Source of the DNA: an uncultured Rivibacter sp.
Lineage (GTDB): Bacteria; Pseudomonadota; Gammaproteobacteria; Burkholderiales; Burkholderiaceae
DNA length: 64,000 nucleotides
Assembly: GCA_946480925.1 (NCBI GenBank)
Contig: CAMLLU010000002.1
Span: 62,001 to 126,000 of the forward strand
Reading direction: 5' to 3'
Shown: in pieces, positions 28,969 to 38,911 of the stretch
Layout: each line of letters begins with the position of its first letter
How positions within the stretch are numbered: the stretch's first letter is position 1
Translations under genes and position numbers: made by a program
Notes under the pieces: generated by a model
What the model was told of the DNA's origin: nothing
The model's database searches: none
What the model saw: the letters and a program-made list of their open reading frames with translations, nothing else

Positions 28969-31900
28969 ATGGATACCCAGCGCGACCCACAAATGATCGA
29001 CGATTTGAGTTCCCTTGCCTGGGTGCATGAGGAGCTGCGCAAGTCGCTCGACTCCGCTCACAAGGCGCTGCGCCGTTGCCTGAAGGAGGCGGAGGCTGCC
29101 GCCGGTTCAGACGTCGACGCTGTTGACCCTGCCATCCTGCGCACGGCTCGCCAGCAGATCCACCAGGGCGTGGGGGCGCTCGAACTCGTCGGGCTGCCTG
29201 CGGGTGCTGCGCTGCTGCGCGGCTCCGAGGCCGCGGTGCAACGTTTCATCGGCAAGCCGCACAAGCTGGACCTGGCGGCGGTCGAAGCGATCGAGCGCGC
29301 CTCGTTCGCGCTGCTCGACTACGTCGGCCGACTGTTGGCCGGCAAGCAAGTGTCGTCGGTTGCGCTGTTCCCGCAGTACCGCGCGGTGCAGGAGCTGGCC
29401 GGAGCCGAGCGTGTGCACCCGGCCGATCTGTGGTCGGTGGACTGGAGTTGGCATGACGTGCAGGGCGACGGCACTGCCCGCATTGCCGCCAATGCCGCCG
29501 CGGTGGCCAGTTTCGAATCGCAGCTGCTCACGCTGATGCGCAGCACCACGCCGCAGGCGCCAGCCCAGATGAGCGACATGTGCGCCGGGCTCGCCAACGG
29601 TGCGGCTGACGGGCAGGGCGCCACGCTGTGGCGGCTTGCGGCTGCCTTTTTCGAGGCGCAATCTCAAGGCCTGTTCCAGGCGGACGTTTTCAGCAAGCGC
29701 GTTGCGTCGCGTCTGCTGGCGCAGTTGCGCGCACTCGAGCGCGGTGAGGCCGAAGTTTCCGAGCGCTTGGCGCAGGACCTGTTGTTCTTCTGCGCGCAGG
29801 CCATTCCGAAGAGCGCCGCTTCGTCGCCGCGCCTGGCCGCGGTGCGCCGTGCCTACGATCTCGATCGTCAGCCGCCGGTGGACTATCGCGAGCCGATGCT
29901 CGGCCGTTTCGACCCGGCCTGGATCGCGCAGGCGCGCAAGCGCGTGTCGACGGCCAAGGATTCCTGGTCGGCCGTGGCTGGCGGCGAACTGCATCGTCTG
30001 CCCGGTCTGACCGAGCAGTTCTCGCTGGTGGGGGACTCGCTCAAGCGCCTGTACCCTTCGGGCGAAGCGCTGGCCGACGCGATGCAGAAGGCCGCTGGCC
30101 AGGCCGTGCAGGCCAATGCCAGCCCCGCACCTTCGCTGGCCATGGAAGTGGCCACCAGTGTGTTGTACCTGGAGGCCTCGCTCGAAGACGGTGACTTCGA
30201 CCACCCAGACCAAGCCCAGCGCGTGCAGCGCCTGGCCGAGCGCATCAACGCCGTGAGTGCCGGCAGCACACCCGAGCCGCTCGAGCAGTGGATGGAGGAG
30301 CTGTACCGCCGCGTCTCCGACCGCCAGACCATGGGCAGCGTGGTGCAGGAACTGCGCGCAACGCTGTCCGAGAGCGAAAAACTGATCGACCAGTTCTTCC
30401 GCAATCCGGCAGATCGCACCGTGTTGATCCCGGTACCGAACCAGATGCAGGCGATGCGCGGCGTGCTGTCGGTGCTCGACATGACGCAGGCTTCGCAGGC
30501 CGTGCTGCGCATGCGCGACGACGTGGACGCACTGATCATCACCGAGGTCGATCCTGCCAAGGCGGCCGCCGCCGGCACCTTCGACCGCCTGGCCGGCAAT
30601 CTGAGCGCGTTGAGCTTCCTGATCGACATGCTCAGCGTGCAGCCGCAGATGGCGAAGTCGCTGTTCGCTTTCGACGCCGCCAGCGGCACGCTGTACCCCG
30701 TGATGGGGCGCAGCCAGGCCGTGCACGTCGCGGCGCCGGTGATCACCGACATGGCCGAAACGCCGGCTGCGCCGCGTCTGATCGAGCAGGCGCAGTCGCT
30801 CGCGTTGGCCGCGATGAACCAGGACGTGCCGCTCGAAACCGTTTCCGGCGAGCTGGACCGCCTGTCGCAGGAAGTGCTGGTGGCCGACCAGCCCGAGCTT
30901 GCCGCCACCGTGTCGCATGCGCAGGCCGCGCTGCAGCAGGCCGAGCAGGCCGGTGCCGGCCCGGCCACCGTGTCGATGGCGCGCGAGCAGGTTGTGCAGG
31001 CCATGGCTGACTTCGTGGTCAGCGCCTCCGAGCCGATCGGGCTCGACATGCTGGAAGTCCCGACTTCGCATGCGCCTTTGAGCGCAGCGCCGGCCGTGCC
31101 GCCGCTGGCTGCCACACCGCCGGCCCCGGCCGCGCCCACAGGGCTCGAAGAAGACGACGAGATGCGCGAGATCTTCCTCGAGGAAGCTCGCGAAGTGATG
31201 GGCGACGCGCACAACGCGCTGGCCGAACTCGACGGCAACCCGGGAGATGCCGGTCAGATCACCGTCGTGCGCCGGGCCTTCCACACGCTCAAGGGCAGCT
31301 CGCGCATGGTCGGGCTGAACGAATTCGGCGAAGCCGCCTGGTCGTGCGAGCAGCTCTACAACGCCTGGCTGGCCGAGCAGAAGCCCGCCAGCGACGAATT
31401 GCTGGCCCTCACGCGCGACGTGCTGGCCTACCTGGGCGACTGGGTGGAGGCCATTGCCGCTCGCCGTCAAGGCGGCCATGCCACCGCGCCGGTGCGCACC
31501 GCAGCCGATGCGTTGCGCCTCGAAGGCCGCCTGCAGGCGGTGGGGTCGATCGCGGCGCCGGTTCCTGCGCCAGCGCCGGCTCCTGTTCCGGCACCCATGC
31601 CCGCGCCTGCTCCGGTCGTCGAACCGGAGCCGATGCAGCCGCTCGTGGCCGAAATGCCGGCCCCGGTCGAGGATTTCGCACTCGATCTGTCGCTGGATGC
31701 CGCGCCCGCACCTGCAGCGAGCGCCGAGCCGGTCATGCCGGAAATCGACTTCACGCTCGATCTTTCCAGCTTCGACAGCGCAGCACCCGCATCTGCGCAG
31801 CCTGTGGCCCCGCCGCAGTGGAACCCCGAGATCACCCAACCAGTGCGCATCGAGACGCCGGCCGAAGCGCACGAGGCCACGCTCGAGGCTCCCTTGTCCA

Positions 31901-34900
31901 TCGAGACACTGGAGATCACCGATCTCGACCTGCCGTTGGATGAAGCCTTTGGCGCCATGGTTTCACAGCCGGCGCCGCTGGCCGATCTGCCGCTCGAGCC
32001 CGAAGGGCTCGCACCGGTGGCTCAGCCCGAGGTGGTGGCGTCCAACGACGCAATCGAAGCACCGGCAGCCGCTGAAGCAGAACCGGAACCGGTCAACGAC
32101 CAGGTCAAGATCGTCGGGCCGCTGCGCATCAGCATTCCGCTGTTCAACATCTACCTCAACGAGGCCGACGAGCGTTCACGGCGCCTGTCCACCGAGCTGG
32201 CCGAATGGGCACTCGAGCTGCACCGTCCGGTAGGCGAAACGGCCGTCGCGATGGCGCATTCGCTGGCCGGCAGCTCGGCCACCGTGGGCTTCGCCGACCT
32301 GTCGCACCTGGCGCGCCAGCTCGAGCACGCGCTGATGCGCTCGCAGGCCATTGGCCATGGCACGCCGCAGGAAGCAAGCCTGTTCGTCGATGCGGCCGAA
32401 GAGGTGCGCCGCCTGCTGCACCAGTTCGCTGCCGGCTTCCTGAAGGCGCCGCCGCCCGAGTTGCTGCAGCGCCTGGCCGAACACGAGGTGGACGCGGGTC
32501 GTCGCCTTGAGGCCCAAAGTGCCGCGGCCGAGATCGAAGCGCAGCCGTCGGAGATGGTGCAGCTCGAGGCTGCGCCCGAAATCATCGAGCCGCTGTCGCT
32601 CGATGTGGCACCGGAGCCGGTAGCCGAGCCGCAGCAAGTGCCGGTGGCCGAGCCGATGATCGAACCGGCTGCTGAACCCGTGGCGGTCACGCCCGAGCCC
32701 GTGGCCGACTCGACCAACTTCGCTGAACTCGGCCAAGCCGAGCTCAAGGAGCTGGCCCCGCTCAAGCCGCAAGACGTCGTGCATGCGACGTCGGCACGTG
32801 GCCACGGCACCGACTACGACGACGAGATCGACGCCGTCGACGCGGTGGATGCCGACCTGTTCCCGATCTTCGAAGAAGAGGGCCAGGACCTGCTGCCCCA
32901 GCTCGCTTCGCAGATGCGCGACTGGCAGCGTCGCCCCAGTGACCCGGGTGGCGCGACCGCCTGCATGCGCACGTTGCACACGCTCAAGGGCGGTGCCCGC
33001 CTGGCTGGCGCGATGCGCCTGGGCGAAATGGCGCACCGCCTCGAAACCGCAATCGAGCACCTGCTCGCCCGCGAAGAGGTGACGGCGGCCGACGTCGAAG
33101 CGCTGCAGTCGCGTGTCGACGGCTTGGCCACCGTGTTCGAGGCGCTGCGCTCCCGTGACGCCCTGGCTTACGAAGAAGCCGCAGCCGCGGCAGTCGAGGC
33201 GGCCCAGTCGCTACATGGCGACCTGGACGAGGAGCCGCGGCCGTCGGTGCCGGTGCAGGCCGAAGAGCCGGTGGCCGAGCTGCCGGAGGAACTGCCGCCG
33301 CTGGCGCCCGTGCTGGAACTGCCGGCGCAGACCGTGCCGGTGCTGCCGCCGCAACCTGTGGAGAGCGACTCACCCGCGGTGGTGCCGCCGGTGGAGGCAG
33401 CTCCTGCACAGCGAGCCGCGACGCCAGCAGTCGAGATCGACTGGTCGCGCTTCCTGAAGGACGCATCGGCCACTCGTGTGGCTGTGCGCAGCGAACGGGC
33501 TGTGGCGGCGTCCACTCACGCGGTGCGTGTGCGTGCCCAGCTGCTCGACCGCCTGGTCAACCAGGCCGGTGAGGTGAGCATCACGCGGGCGCGTCTCGAG
33601 TCCGAGGTCGGCAACATCAAGGGCACGCTCGGCGACCTGACCGACAACCTGGAACGTCTGCGCCAGCAACTGCGCGACATCGAGCTGCAGGCCGAAACGC
33701 AGATGAGCTCGCGGCTGGAAGCGGCCAAGCAGCTGTCGCAGCAGTTCGACCCGCTGGAGTTCGACCGCTTCACGCGCTTCCAGGAACTCACCCGCATGAT
33801 GGCCGAGTCGGTGAACGACGTGGCCACGGTGCAGCGCACGCTGCAGCGCACGCTGGAAACCGCGGAAGACGAGCTGGCGGCCCAGGCCCGCCTCACGCGC
33901 GACCTGCAAGACGACCTGCTGCGCACGCGCATGGTGGAGTTCGAAAGCCTTTCCGACCGCCTATACCGCGTGGTGCGCCTGGCGGCCAAGGAAACCGGCA
34001 AGCAGGTGCGCCTGGATATCGTGGGCGGCTCCATTGAAGTGGACCGCGGCGTGCTGGAGCGCATGACCGGTGCCTTCGAGCACCTGCTGCGCAACTGCGT
34101 GAGCCATGGCATCGAAGCCCCCGAAGTGCGCCAGGCCAAGGGCAAGGAGGCCACCGGCTCCATCTACGTGGTGCTGCACCAGGAAGGCAACGAAGTCAGC
34201 GTGGAATTCCGCGACGATGGCGCCGGCCTGAACCTCGCGCGCATCCGCGAAAAGGGTGTGACGATGGGCCTGGTCGCGCCCAATGCGCAGCCGTCCGATG
34301 CCGAACTGGCCAACCTGATCTTCACGCCCGGCTTCTCCACGGCCGACAGCGTGACCGAACTCGCCGGTCGCGGCATCGGCATGGACGTGGTGCGTTCCGA
34401 GATCAACGCGATGGGTGGCCGCATCGAGACCGCCACCGCACCCGACCAGGGCACCAGCTTCAAGCTCGTGCTGCCGCTGACCACGGCGGTGACGCAGGTG
34501 GTGATGCTGCGCTGCGGCGACGCGGTGGTGGCTGTGCCGTCGAACCTGATCGAGATCGTGCGCCGTGCCACGGCGACCGAGATCGATTCGGCCTACACGC
34601 GCGGCGGCTTCCACTACGGCGACCACACGCTGCCGTTCTTCTGGTTGGGCGCACTGCTGCAGACGAGCCCGCGCGGCCAGACGGCCGGTCGCTCGATGCC
34701 GGTGGTGGTCGTGCGCTCGGCACAGCAGCGCATCGCGATGCACGTGGACGAAGTGCTGGGCAACCAGGAAGTGGTGGTGAAGAACCTGGGGCCCCAGCTG
34801 TCGCGCCTGCCCGGCCTGGCCGGCATGACGCTGCTGGCCTCGGGTGCCGTGTCGCTGATCTACAACCCGGTGGCGCTGGCCACCGTGTACGGCGATACCG

Positions 34901-35367
34901 CCCGCGCCTACACCACGGCTGCGCTGCATGCGCCGCTCGAAGAGCTCAAGGCCGAGCCCGAGGTGCAGGTCAGCACCGTGCCGGCGGTGCCGCTGGTGCT
35001 GGTGGTGGACGACTCGCTCACGGTGCGCCGCGTTACGCAGCGCCTGCTGGCGCGCGAAGGCTACCGCGTCACGCTGGCCAAGGACGGCCTCGAAGCGCTG
35101 GAGTGCCTGGCCGAGGAACGCCCGGCCATCGTGCTGTCGGACATCGAGATGCCGCGCATGGACGGCTTCGACCTGGTGCGCAACATCCGTGGCGACGCCA
35201 AGCTGGCCGACCTGCCGGTGATCATGATCACCTCGCGCATCGCGCAGAAGCACCGCGACTATGCGGCCGAGCTCGGAGTCAACCACTATCTCGGCAAGCC
35301 CTACAGCGAAGAGGAGTTGCTGGCCCTGATCGGTCGCTACACTGCGGAAGCGGCGATGGTCGAGTGA
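28969..35367 (+). CDS. pilL: Hybrid chemosensory histidine kinase PilL/ChpA
   Basis: 2132 residues. The first ~700 residues form the PilL N-terminal helical region. Three phosphotransfer-type domains follow, with histidines at H772 (HTLKGSS), H1097 (HSLAGSS, less canonical) and H1337 (HTLKGGA), joined by long Pro/Ala/Glu linkers. Then come a CheA dimerisation helix (about 1520-1640), the ATPase domain (HLLRNCVSHG near 1705), a CheW domain (about 1840-1980) and a receiver with D2014/D2015 and phosphoacceptor D2058. It would phosphorylate PilG and PilH in response to PilJ. Pseudomonas ChpA has more phosphotransfer domains. ATG 28969 is 77 bases after pilJ. Confidence 0.94.
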   Translation: MDTQRDPQMIDDLSSLAWVHEELRKSLDSAHKALRRCLKEAEAAAGSDVDAVDPAILRTARQQIHQGVGALELVGLPAGAALLRGSEAAVQRFIGKPHKLDLAAVEAIERASFALLDYVGRLLAGKQVSSVALFPQYRAVQELAGAERVHPADLWSVDWSWHDVQGDGTARIAANAAAVASFESQLLTLMRSTTPQAPAQMSDMCAGLANGAADGQGATLWRLAAAFFEAQSQGLFQADVFSKRVASRLLAQLRALERGEAEVSERLAQDLLFFCAQAIPKSAASSPRLAAVRRAYDLDRQPPVDYREPMLGRFDPAWIAQARKRVSTAKDSWSAVAGGELHRLPGLTEQFSLVGDSLKRLYPSGEALADAMQKAAGQAVQANASPAPSLAMEVATSVLYLEASLEDGDFDHPDQAQRVQRLAERINAVSAGSTPEPLEQWMEELYRRVSDRQTMGSVVQELRATLSESEKLIDQFFRNPADRTVLIPVPNQMQAMRGVLSVLDMTQASQAVLRMRDDVDALIITEVDPAKAAAAGTFDRLAGNLSALSFLIDMLSVQPQMAKSLFAFDAASGTLYPVMGRSQAVHVAAPVITDMAETPAAPRLIEQAQSLALAAMNQDVPLETVSGELDRLSQEVLVADQPELAATVSHAQAALQQAEQAGAGPATVSMAREQVVQAMADFVVSASEPIGLDMLEVPTSHAPLSAAPAVPPLAATPPAPAAPTGLEEDDEMREIFLEEAREVMGDAHNALAELDGNPGDAGQITVVRRAFHTLKGSSRMVGLNEFGEAAWSCEQLYNAWLAEQKPASDELLALTRDVLAYLGDWVEAIAARRQGGHATAPVRTAADALRLEGRLQAVGSIAAPVPAPAPAPVPAPMPAPAPVVEPEPMQPLVAEMPAPVEDFALDLSLDAAPAPAASAEPVMPEIDFTLDLSSFDSAAPASAQPVAPPQWNPEITQPVRIETPAEAHEATLEAPLSIETLEITDLDLPLDEAFGAMVSQPAPLADLPLEPEGLAPVAQPEVVASNDAIEAPAAAEAEPEPVNDQVKIVGPLRISIPLFNIYLNEADERSRRLSTELAEWALELHRPVGETAVAMAHSLAGSSATVGFADLSHLARQLEHALMRSQAIGHGTPQEASLFVDAAEEVRRLLHQFAAGFLKAPPPELLQRLAEHEVDAGRRLEAQSAAAEIEAQPSEMVQLEAAPEIIEPLSLDVAPEPVAEPQQVPVAEPMIEPAAEPVAVTPEPVADSTNFAELGQAELKELAPLKPQDVVHATSARGHGTDYDDEIDAVDAVDADLFPIFEEEGQDLLPQLASQMRDWQRRPSDPGGATACMRTLHTLKGGARLAGAMRLGEMAHRLETAIEHLLAREEVTAADVEALQSRVDGLATVFEALRSRDALAYEEAAAAAVEAAQSLHGDLDEEPRPSVPVQAEEPVAELPEELPPLAPVLELPAQTVPVLPPQPVESDSPAVVPPVEAAPAQRAATPAVEIDWSRFLKDASATRVAVRSERAVAASTHAVRVRAQLLDRLVNQAGEVSITRARLESEVGNIKGTLGDLTDNLERLRQQLRDIELQAETQMSSRLEAAKQLSQQFDPLEFDRFTRFQELTRMMAESVNDVATVQRTLQRTLETAEDELAAQARLTRDLQDDLLRTRMVEFESLSDRLYRVVRLAAKETGKQVRLDIVGGSIEVDRGVLERMTGAFEHLLRNCVSHGIEAPEVRQAKGKEATGSIYVVLHQEGNEVSVEFRDDGAGLNLARIREKGVTMGLVAPNAQPSDAELANLIFTPGFSTADSVTELAGRGIGMDVVRSEINAMGGRIETATAPDQGTSFKLVLPLTTAVTQVVMLRCGDAVVAVPSNLIEIVRRATATEIDSAYTRGGFHYGDHTLPFFWLGALLQTSPRGQTAGRSMPVVVVRSAQQRIAMHVDEVLGNQEVVVKNLGPQLSRLPGLAGMTLLASGAVSLIYNPVALATVYGDTARAYTTAALHAPLEELKAEPEVQVSTVPAVPLVLVVDDSLTVRRVTQRLLAREGYRVTLAKDGLEALECLAEERPAIVLSDIEMPRMDGFDLVRNIRGDAKLADLPVIMITSRIAQKHRDYAAELGVNHYLGKPYSEEELLALIGRYTAEAAMVE

Positions 35368-35388
35368 CCACGGTTCGCCGCGGCGACC

Positions 35389-36432
35389 ATGACCAAGGCC
35401 ATTGATCATCTCGCGGCACTCACCGGATACCGGGACAGGGACCTGCTCGACGTTACGCTGGCCCATGCGCTGATGGATCTGCTCCACCCGGGCTCGGTGG
35501 CGATCTACAAGCTGGTCGGCGACAGCGGTACTGCGCAGCGCTGGTTCCTGCGCGCCCGCCTTGCTTCAGGCCAGGTGACGGCATCGTCCGATCCGCCCTG
35601 GATCGATCTCGATTCCTTGCCGCTGAGGCAGGCGTTCCCCCGACGTTGCGAGGCGCTCGACAGCGAGCAGGTCCTGCGCACGCAGACGCCGCGCGGTGAG
35701 GCGCTGACGATCTTCCCGATGCTGGCCGAAGGCACCGACGTCGGCGTGATCGAAGTGCTGTCGGGCGGGCCGCTGTCGCCGGCCTCGCAGCGCACGGTTT
35801 CCAGCATCCTGCGCATCTACCGCAACTTCCACGGCCTGCTCGACTATTCCGAGCGCGACACGCTCACCGGTCTGCTCAACCGCAAGACCTTCGACGAGGC
35901 CTTCCTCAAGACCACGCACACGTCCGCACCACCGGGCCAGCAAGACTTGCCGGCCGACGATCGCCGGCACGAAGCCTCGCCCACGCAGTACTGGCTGGGG
36001 GTGGTGGACATCGACCACTTCAAGAGCGTCAACGACCGCTTCGGCCACCTGATCGGTGACGAGGTGCTGCTGCTGGTGGCGCGCATCCTGCGTAGCACCT
36101 TCCGCTTCCAGGATCGGCTCTACCGCTTCGGCGGCGAGGAATTCGTCGTGCTGCTGCGTTGCGCCAGCGAGGCCGACGCCCACCAGGCCTTCGAGCGCAT
36201 GCGCGCCAACATGGAGTCCTACCAATTCCCGCAAGTGGGCCAGGTGACGGCCAGCGTGGGTTACACCGCCGTGCTGGCGGGCGACACGCCCAGCGGCGCC
36301 TTCGAGCGCGCCGATCAAGCCGTCTACCACGCCAAGCAGCACGGTCGCAACCAGGTGTGCGGTCATGCCGAGCTGGTGCGCCGCGGCGTCCTGAAGGACG
36401 CCACCAAGATCGGCGACGTCGAACTCTTCTGA
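35389..36432 (+). CDS. Diguanylate cyclase with GAF-like N-terminal domain
   Basis: 347 residues. The GGDEF domain (about 155-330) has the active motif GGEEF at residues 248-252, so c-di-GMP synthesis from GTP is expected. An inhibitory site R-F-Q-D (239-242) lies exactly five residues before it, allowing product feedback. Residues ~10-145 look like a GAF-type sensor domain without recognisable ligand residues. No membrane helix is present. It starts 21 bases after the pilL stop on the same strand, so it is probably co-expressed with the Pil chemosensory proteins. Confidence 0.9.
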   Translation: MTKAIDHLAALTGYRDRDLLDVTLAHALMDLLHPGSVAIYKLVGDSGTAQRWFLRARLASGQVTASSDPPWIDLDSLPLRQAFPRRCEALDSEQVLRTQTPRGEALTIFPMLAEGTDVGVIEVLSGGPLSPASQRTVSSILRIYRNFHGLLDYSERDTLTGLLNRKTFDEAFLKTTHTSAPPGQQDLPADDRRHEASPTQYWLGVVDIDHFKSVNDRFGHLIGDEVLLLVARILRSTFRFQDRLYRFGGEEFVVLLRCASEADAHQAFERMRANMESYQFPQVGQVTASVGYTAVLAGDTPSGAFERADQAVYHAKQHGRNQVCGHAELVRRGVLKDATKIGDVELF

Positions 36433-36500
36433 TGCCTGAGCCTTTCGGCGCCACCTCTCCCCCCGGAGGTCGGCGACAAGCCCCTTCGTCTTGCCAGGGC

Positions 36501-36523
36501 TTGAATCAAGCGCTTGCTTGAGG
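36501..36523. promoter_or_regulatory. Palindrome upstream of the TetR gene, candidate operator
   Basis: A perfect 10-base palindrome CAAGCGCTTG (36507-36516) sits in a wider imperfect dyad (9 of 12 positions paired) about 110 bases before the regulator start. TetR-type proteins usually bind such dyads near their own gene, so it is a candidate autoregulatory site. Confidence 0.4.
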
Positions 36524-36622
36524 TGGCTACACTGCGCCGGCTTTCCTTGGCTGGCGTCGAGTCGTCATCGTTGCCAACCATCCCGGTCGCCACCGCGGCC
36601 GCACTGCCCATTCCCTGTCTTC

Positions 36623-37324
36623 GTGAATACCTTGTCCGAGCAGCCCGGAGCTGCTGCCCCACGCGCTGCTGAAACCGCTGATGGCAAAGCGCTACAGACA
36701 CGTGAGCGCTTGCTCTGGGAGGCTACGCGCATCTTTGCCGAGAAGGGCTTCGCGCGCGCGTCCACCCGCGAGATCTGCCAGGCCGCCGGCACGAACGTAG
36801 CCGCCATCCACTACTACTTCGGCGACAAAGCCTGCCTCTACCGCGCCGTACTGCTGGAGCCGATCGCGCGCATCACCGGTGCGTTTGCGCAGCCGGAGGA
36901 TGCCGACGTGCCGCTGGAGGTCTCGATGCGGCGCCTGTTCGGTGCCTTCCTGAAGCCGCTGGTCGAAGGCGGCGACATGCAGTGGCTCATGCGCATCCAC
37001 CTGCGCGAGATGGTGGAGCCGACCTCGCTGCTGAAGGACGTGATCGAAGGCAACGTGCTGCCGCACTACCGCGACCTCGTCGCGCTGTTGGCCCGTCACG
37101 TCGGCGTGGCCGAGCCGGACGACGACCTGCACCGGCTGGCCTTCGCGGTGACCGCCTTCGTCAACGACTACTGCATGTCGCGCGAATGGATGGAAGTGCT
37201 GGCGCCCGGCCTGCTCGAAGGGCCCGATGCGCTGGACCGCGCGCTCGATGCGCTGGTGGGCTACGCCTGCGCGCTGGTGCGCTACGAATCTCAGCGTCGC
37301 CAGGCACAGGCGACCGCGAGCTAA
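36623..37324 (+). CDS. TetR/AcrR-family regulator, CerR-like
   Basis: 233 residues from GTG 36623 (an upstream open frame to 36491 has no support). The N-terminal helix-turn-helix is ATRIFAEKGFARASTREICQ followed by AAGTNVAAIHYYFGDK; the C-terminal part (about 90-215) resembles the DUF1956/CerR ligand domain. It lies 74 bases before the efflux genes on the same strand and is the likely repressor of the pump and of itself. The ligand is unknown. Confidence 0.87.
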   Translation: MNTLSEQPGAAAPRAAETADGKALQTRERLLWEATRIFAEKGFARASTREICQAAGTNVAAIHYYFGDKACLYRAVLLEPIARITGAFAQPEDADVPLEVSMRRLFGAFLKPLVEGGDMQWLMRIHLREMVEPTSLLKDVIEGNVLPHYRDLVALLARHVGVAEPDDDLHRLAFAVTAFVNDYCMSREWMEVLAPGLLEGPDALDRALDALVGYACALVRYESQRRQAQATAS

Positions 37325-37398
37325 TGAAGGCTTAAGAAACGCCCCACAAGAATCCGCGTCGCCCGACCTCCTGCCACCCGACCCAACCGGATACCTGC

Positions 37399-38901
37399 AT
37401 GGCCGCCCAACCGACCCCAGAGTTCCTTGCTTCGCCCCGTCGCCACGTTCACCACGCACCGCGCTGGCTGCTGCCCGTGGGCTTGGCTGCGCTGCTCATG
37501 GGGTGTGTGGCCACGCCGTCCGCCACGCCCCCGGCCGACGTGATGCCGGCTCAGTGGGGGGGCACGCTGCCGCACGGCGGCCAGGGCAGCCGGCTGGCGG
37601 ATTGGTGGACGCAGTTCGACGACCCGCTGCTGCCGCAGCTGATCGACACCGCGCAGCGCCAGAACCCGACGCTCGCGCAGGCCACCGCACGCATCCGCCA
37701 GGCACGTGCCACCGCACAGGTCAGCGGCGCCGCTCGCTGGCCCAGCCTCGACGCACGGGCAGGCGTCGCCCGCAGCAGCACCGAGCTGCCGCCCACGCCG
37801 GGTGTGCAGACCACCGGCAGCGTGAGCCTCGACGCTGCATGGGAGATCGACCTGTTCGGTGTCGTGCGCCACAGCGTGACGGCAGCCGAGGCGCGTGCCG
37901 CCGGCAGCGAGGCGCAATGGCACAACGCGCGGGTGAGCCTGGCTGCCGAAGTGGCCAACGCCTATGTGGGCTTGCGCACCTGCGAAGCGGTGCTGGCCGT
38001 CTACGAGCAGGACGCCGCTTCACTGGCCAACACCGCCGACCTGACGCAGCAGAAGGTGAAGGCCGGATTCGACGCGCCGGCCAACGCCGCGCTCGCCAAC
38101 GCCAGCGCCGCCGAGGCGGCCAACCGCGTGGTCGCGCAACGTGCGGACTGCGATGTGGCCGTCAAGCAGCTGGTGCAGCTCACCGCGCTGCCGGAGGCTG
38201 GCCTGCGTGAGCAGCTCACCGCGCGCCGTGCCGTGCTGCCGAAGCCGGAGCAACTGACGGTGGCCAGCGTGCCGGCCGAGCTGCTGTCGCAGCGGCCCGA
38301 CCTGGCCGCCAGCGAACGCGACCTCGCCGCGGCCGCTGCCGATGTGGGCGTCGCGAAGGCCGACCGTTTCCCGCGGCTCAGCCTGGCCGGATCCATCGGC
38401 CGTGCCGGCGTGCGGGCGGCAGGGCAGACCTTCGACGGCAACACCTGGTCCATCGGCCCCAGCCTGCTGGCGCCGTTGTTCGACGCAGGCCGCCGGCGCG
38501 CCGCCGTCGATGCCGCCGAAGCCCGCTACGACGAAGCCGTGGCCGTTTACCGCGAACGCGCGCTGGCCGCGGTGCGCGAGGTCGAGGAGTCGCTGGTGCG
38601 GCTCGATGCCGCCGAAAAACGCGAGGCCGACGCCCAGCGTGCCGCACAGGGCTATGCCGAATTCCTGGCAGCCGCGGAAACGCAATGGCGTGTCGGCACT
38701 GGCAGCCTGCTCGACCTGGAACAGGCCCGCCGCAGCTCGCTGGGCGCCAGCGCCGGGCTGCTGCAGGTGCAGCGCGAGCGCGTGGCCGCCTGGCTTGCGC
38801 TCTACAAGGCCATGGGCGGCGGCTGGTCGCGCGAGGCTGGCACCACCACCGCCGCGCTGCCTGCCGGCGCCAGCACCGAACAGGACCAACGCACGAGGTG
38901 A
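37399..38901 (+). CDS. Outer-membrane efflux lipoprotein, NodT/OprM family
   Basis: 500 residues. The N-terminus has a hydrophobic stretch ending ALLMGC; C36 is the probable lipidated cysteine, as in OprM-type factors. The body shows the two tandem TolC/OEP repeats: WTQFDDPLLPQLIDTAQRQN for the first and SQRPDLAASERDLAAA for the second. It forms the trimeric exit duct of a tripartite pump. It is the first structural gene, 10 bases ahead of the adaptor, an order less common than adaptor-permease-duct. Confidence 0.92.
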   Translation: MAAQPTPEFLASPRRHVHHAPRWLLPVGLAALLMGCVATPSATPPADVMPAQWGGTLPHGGQGSRLADWWTQFDDPLLPQLIDTAQRQNPTLAQATARIRQARATAQVSGAARWPSLDARAGVARSSTELPPTPGVQTTGSVSLDAAWEIDLFGVVRHSVTAAEARAAGSEAQWHNARVSLAAEVANAYVGLRTCEAVLAVYEQDAASLANTADLTQQKVKAGFDAPANAALANASAAEAANRVVAQRADCDVAVKQLVQLTALPEAGLREQLTARRAVLPKPEQLTVASVPAELLSQRPDLAASERDLAAAAADVGVAKADRFPRLSLAGSIGRAGVRAAGQTFDGNTWSIGPSLLAPLFDAGRRRAAVDAAEARYDEAVAVYRERALAAVREVEESLVRLDAAEKREADAQRAAQGYAEFLAAAETQWRVGTGSLLDLEQARRSSLGASAGLLQVQRERVAAWLALYKAMGGGWSREAGTTTAALPAGASTEQDQRTR

Positions 38902-38911
38902 GGACAAGACG

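Noticed and set aside
29107..31872. 921-codon minus-strand open frame inside pilL
   Set aside because: Antisense to the coding sequence of a kinase with clear domains; composition is of shadow type (Arg, His, Gly).
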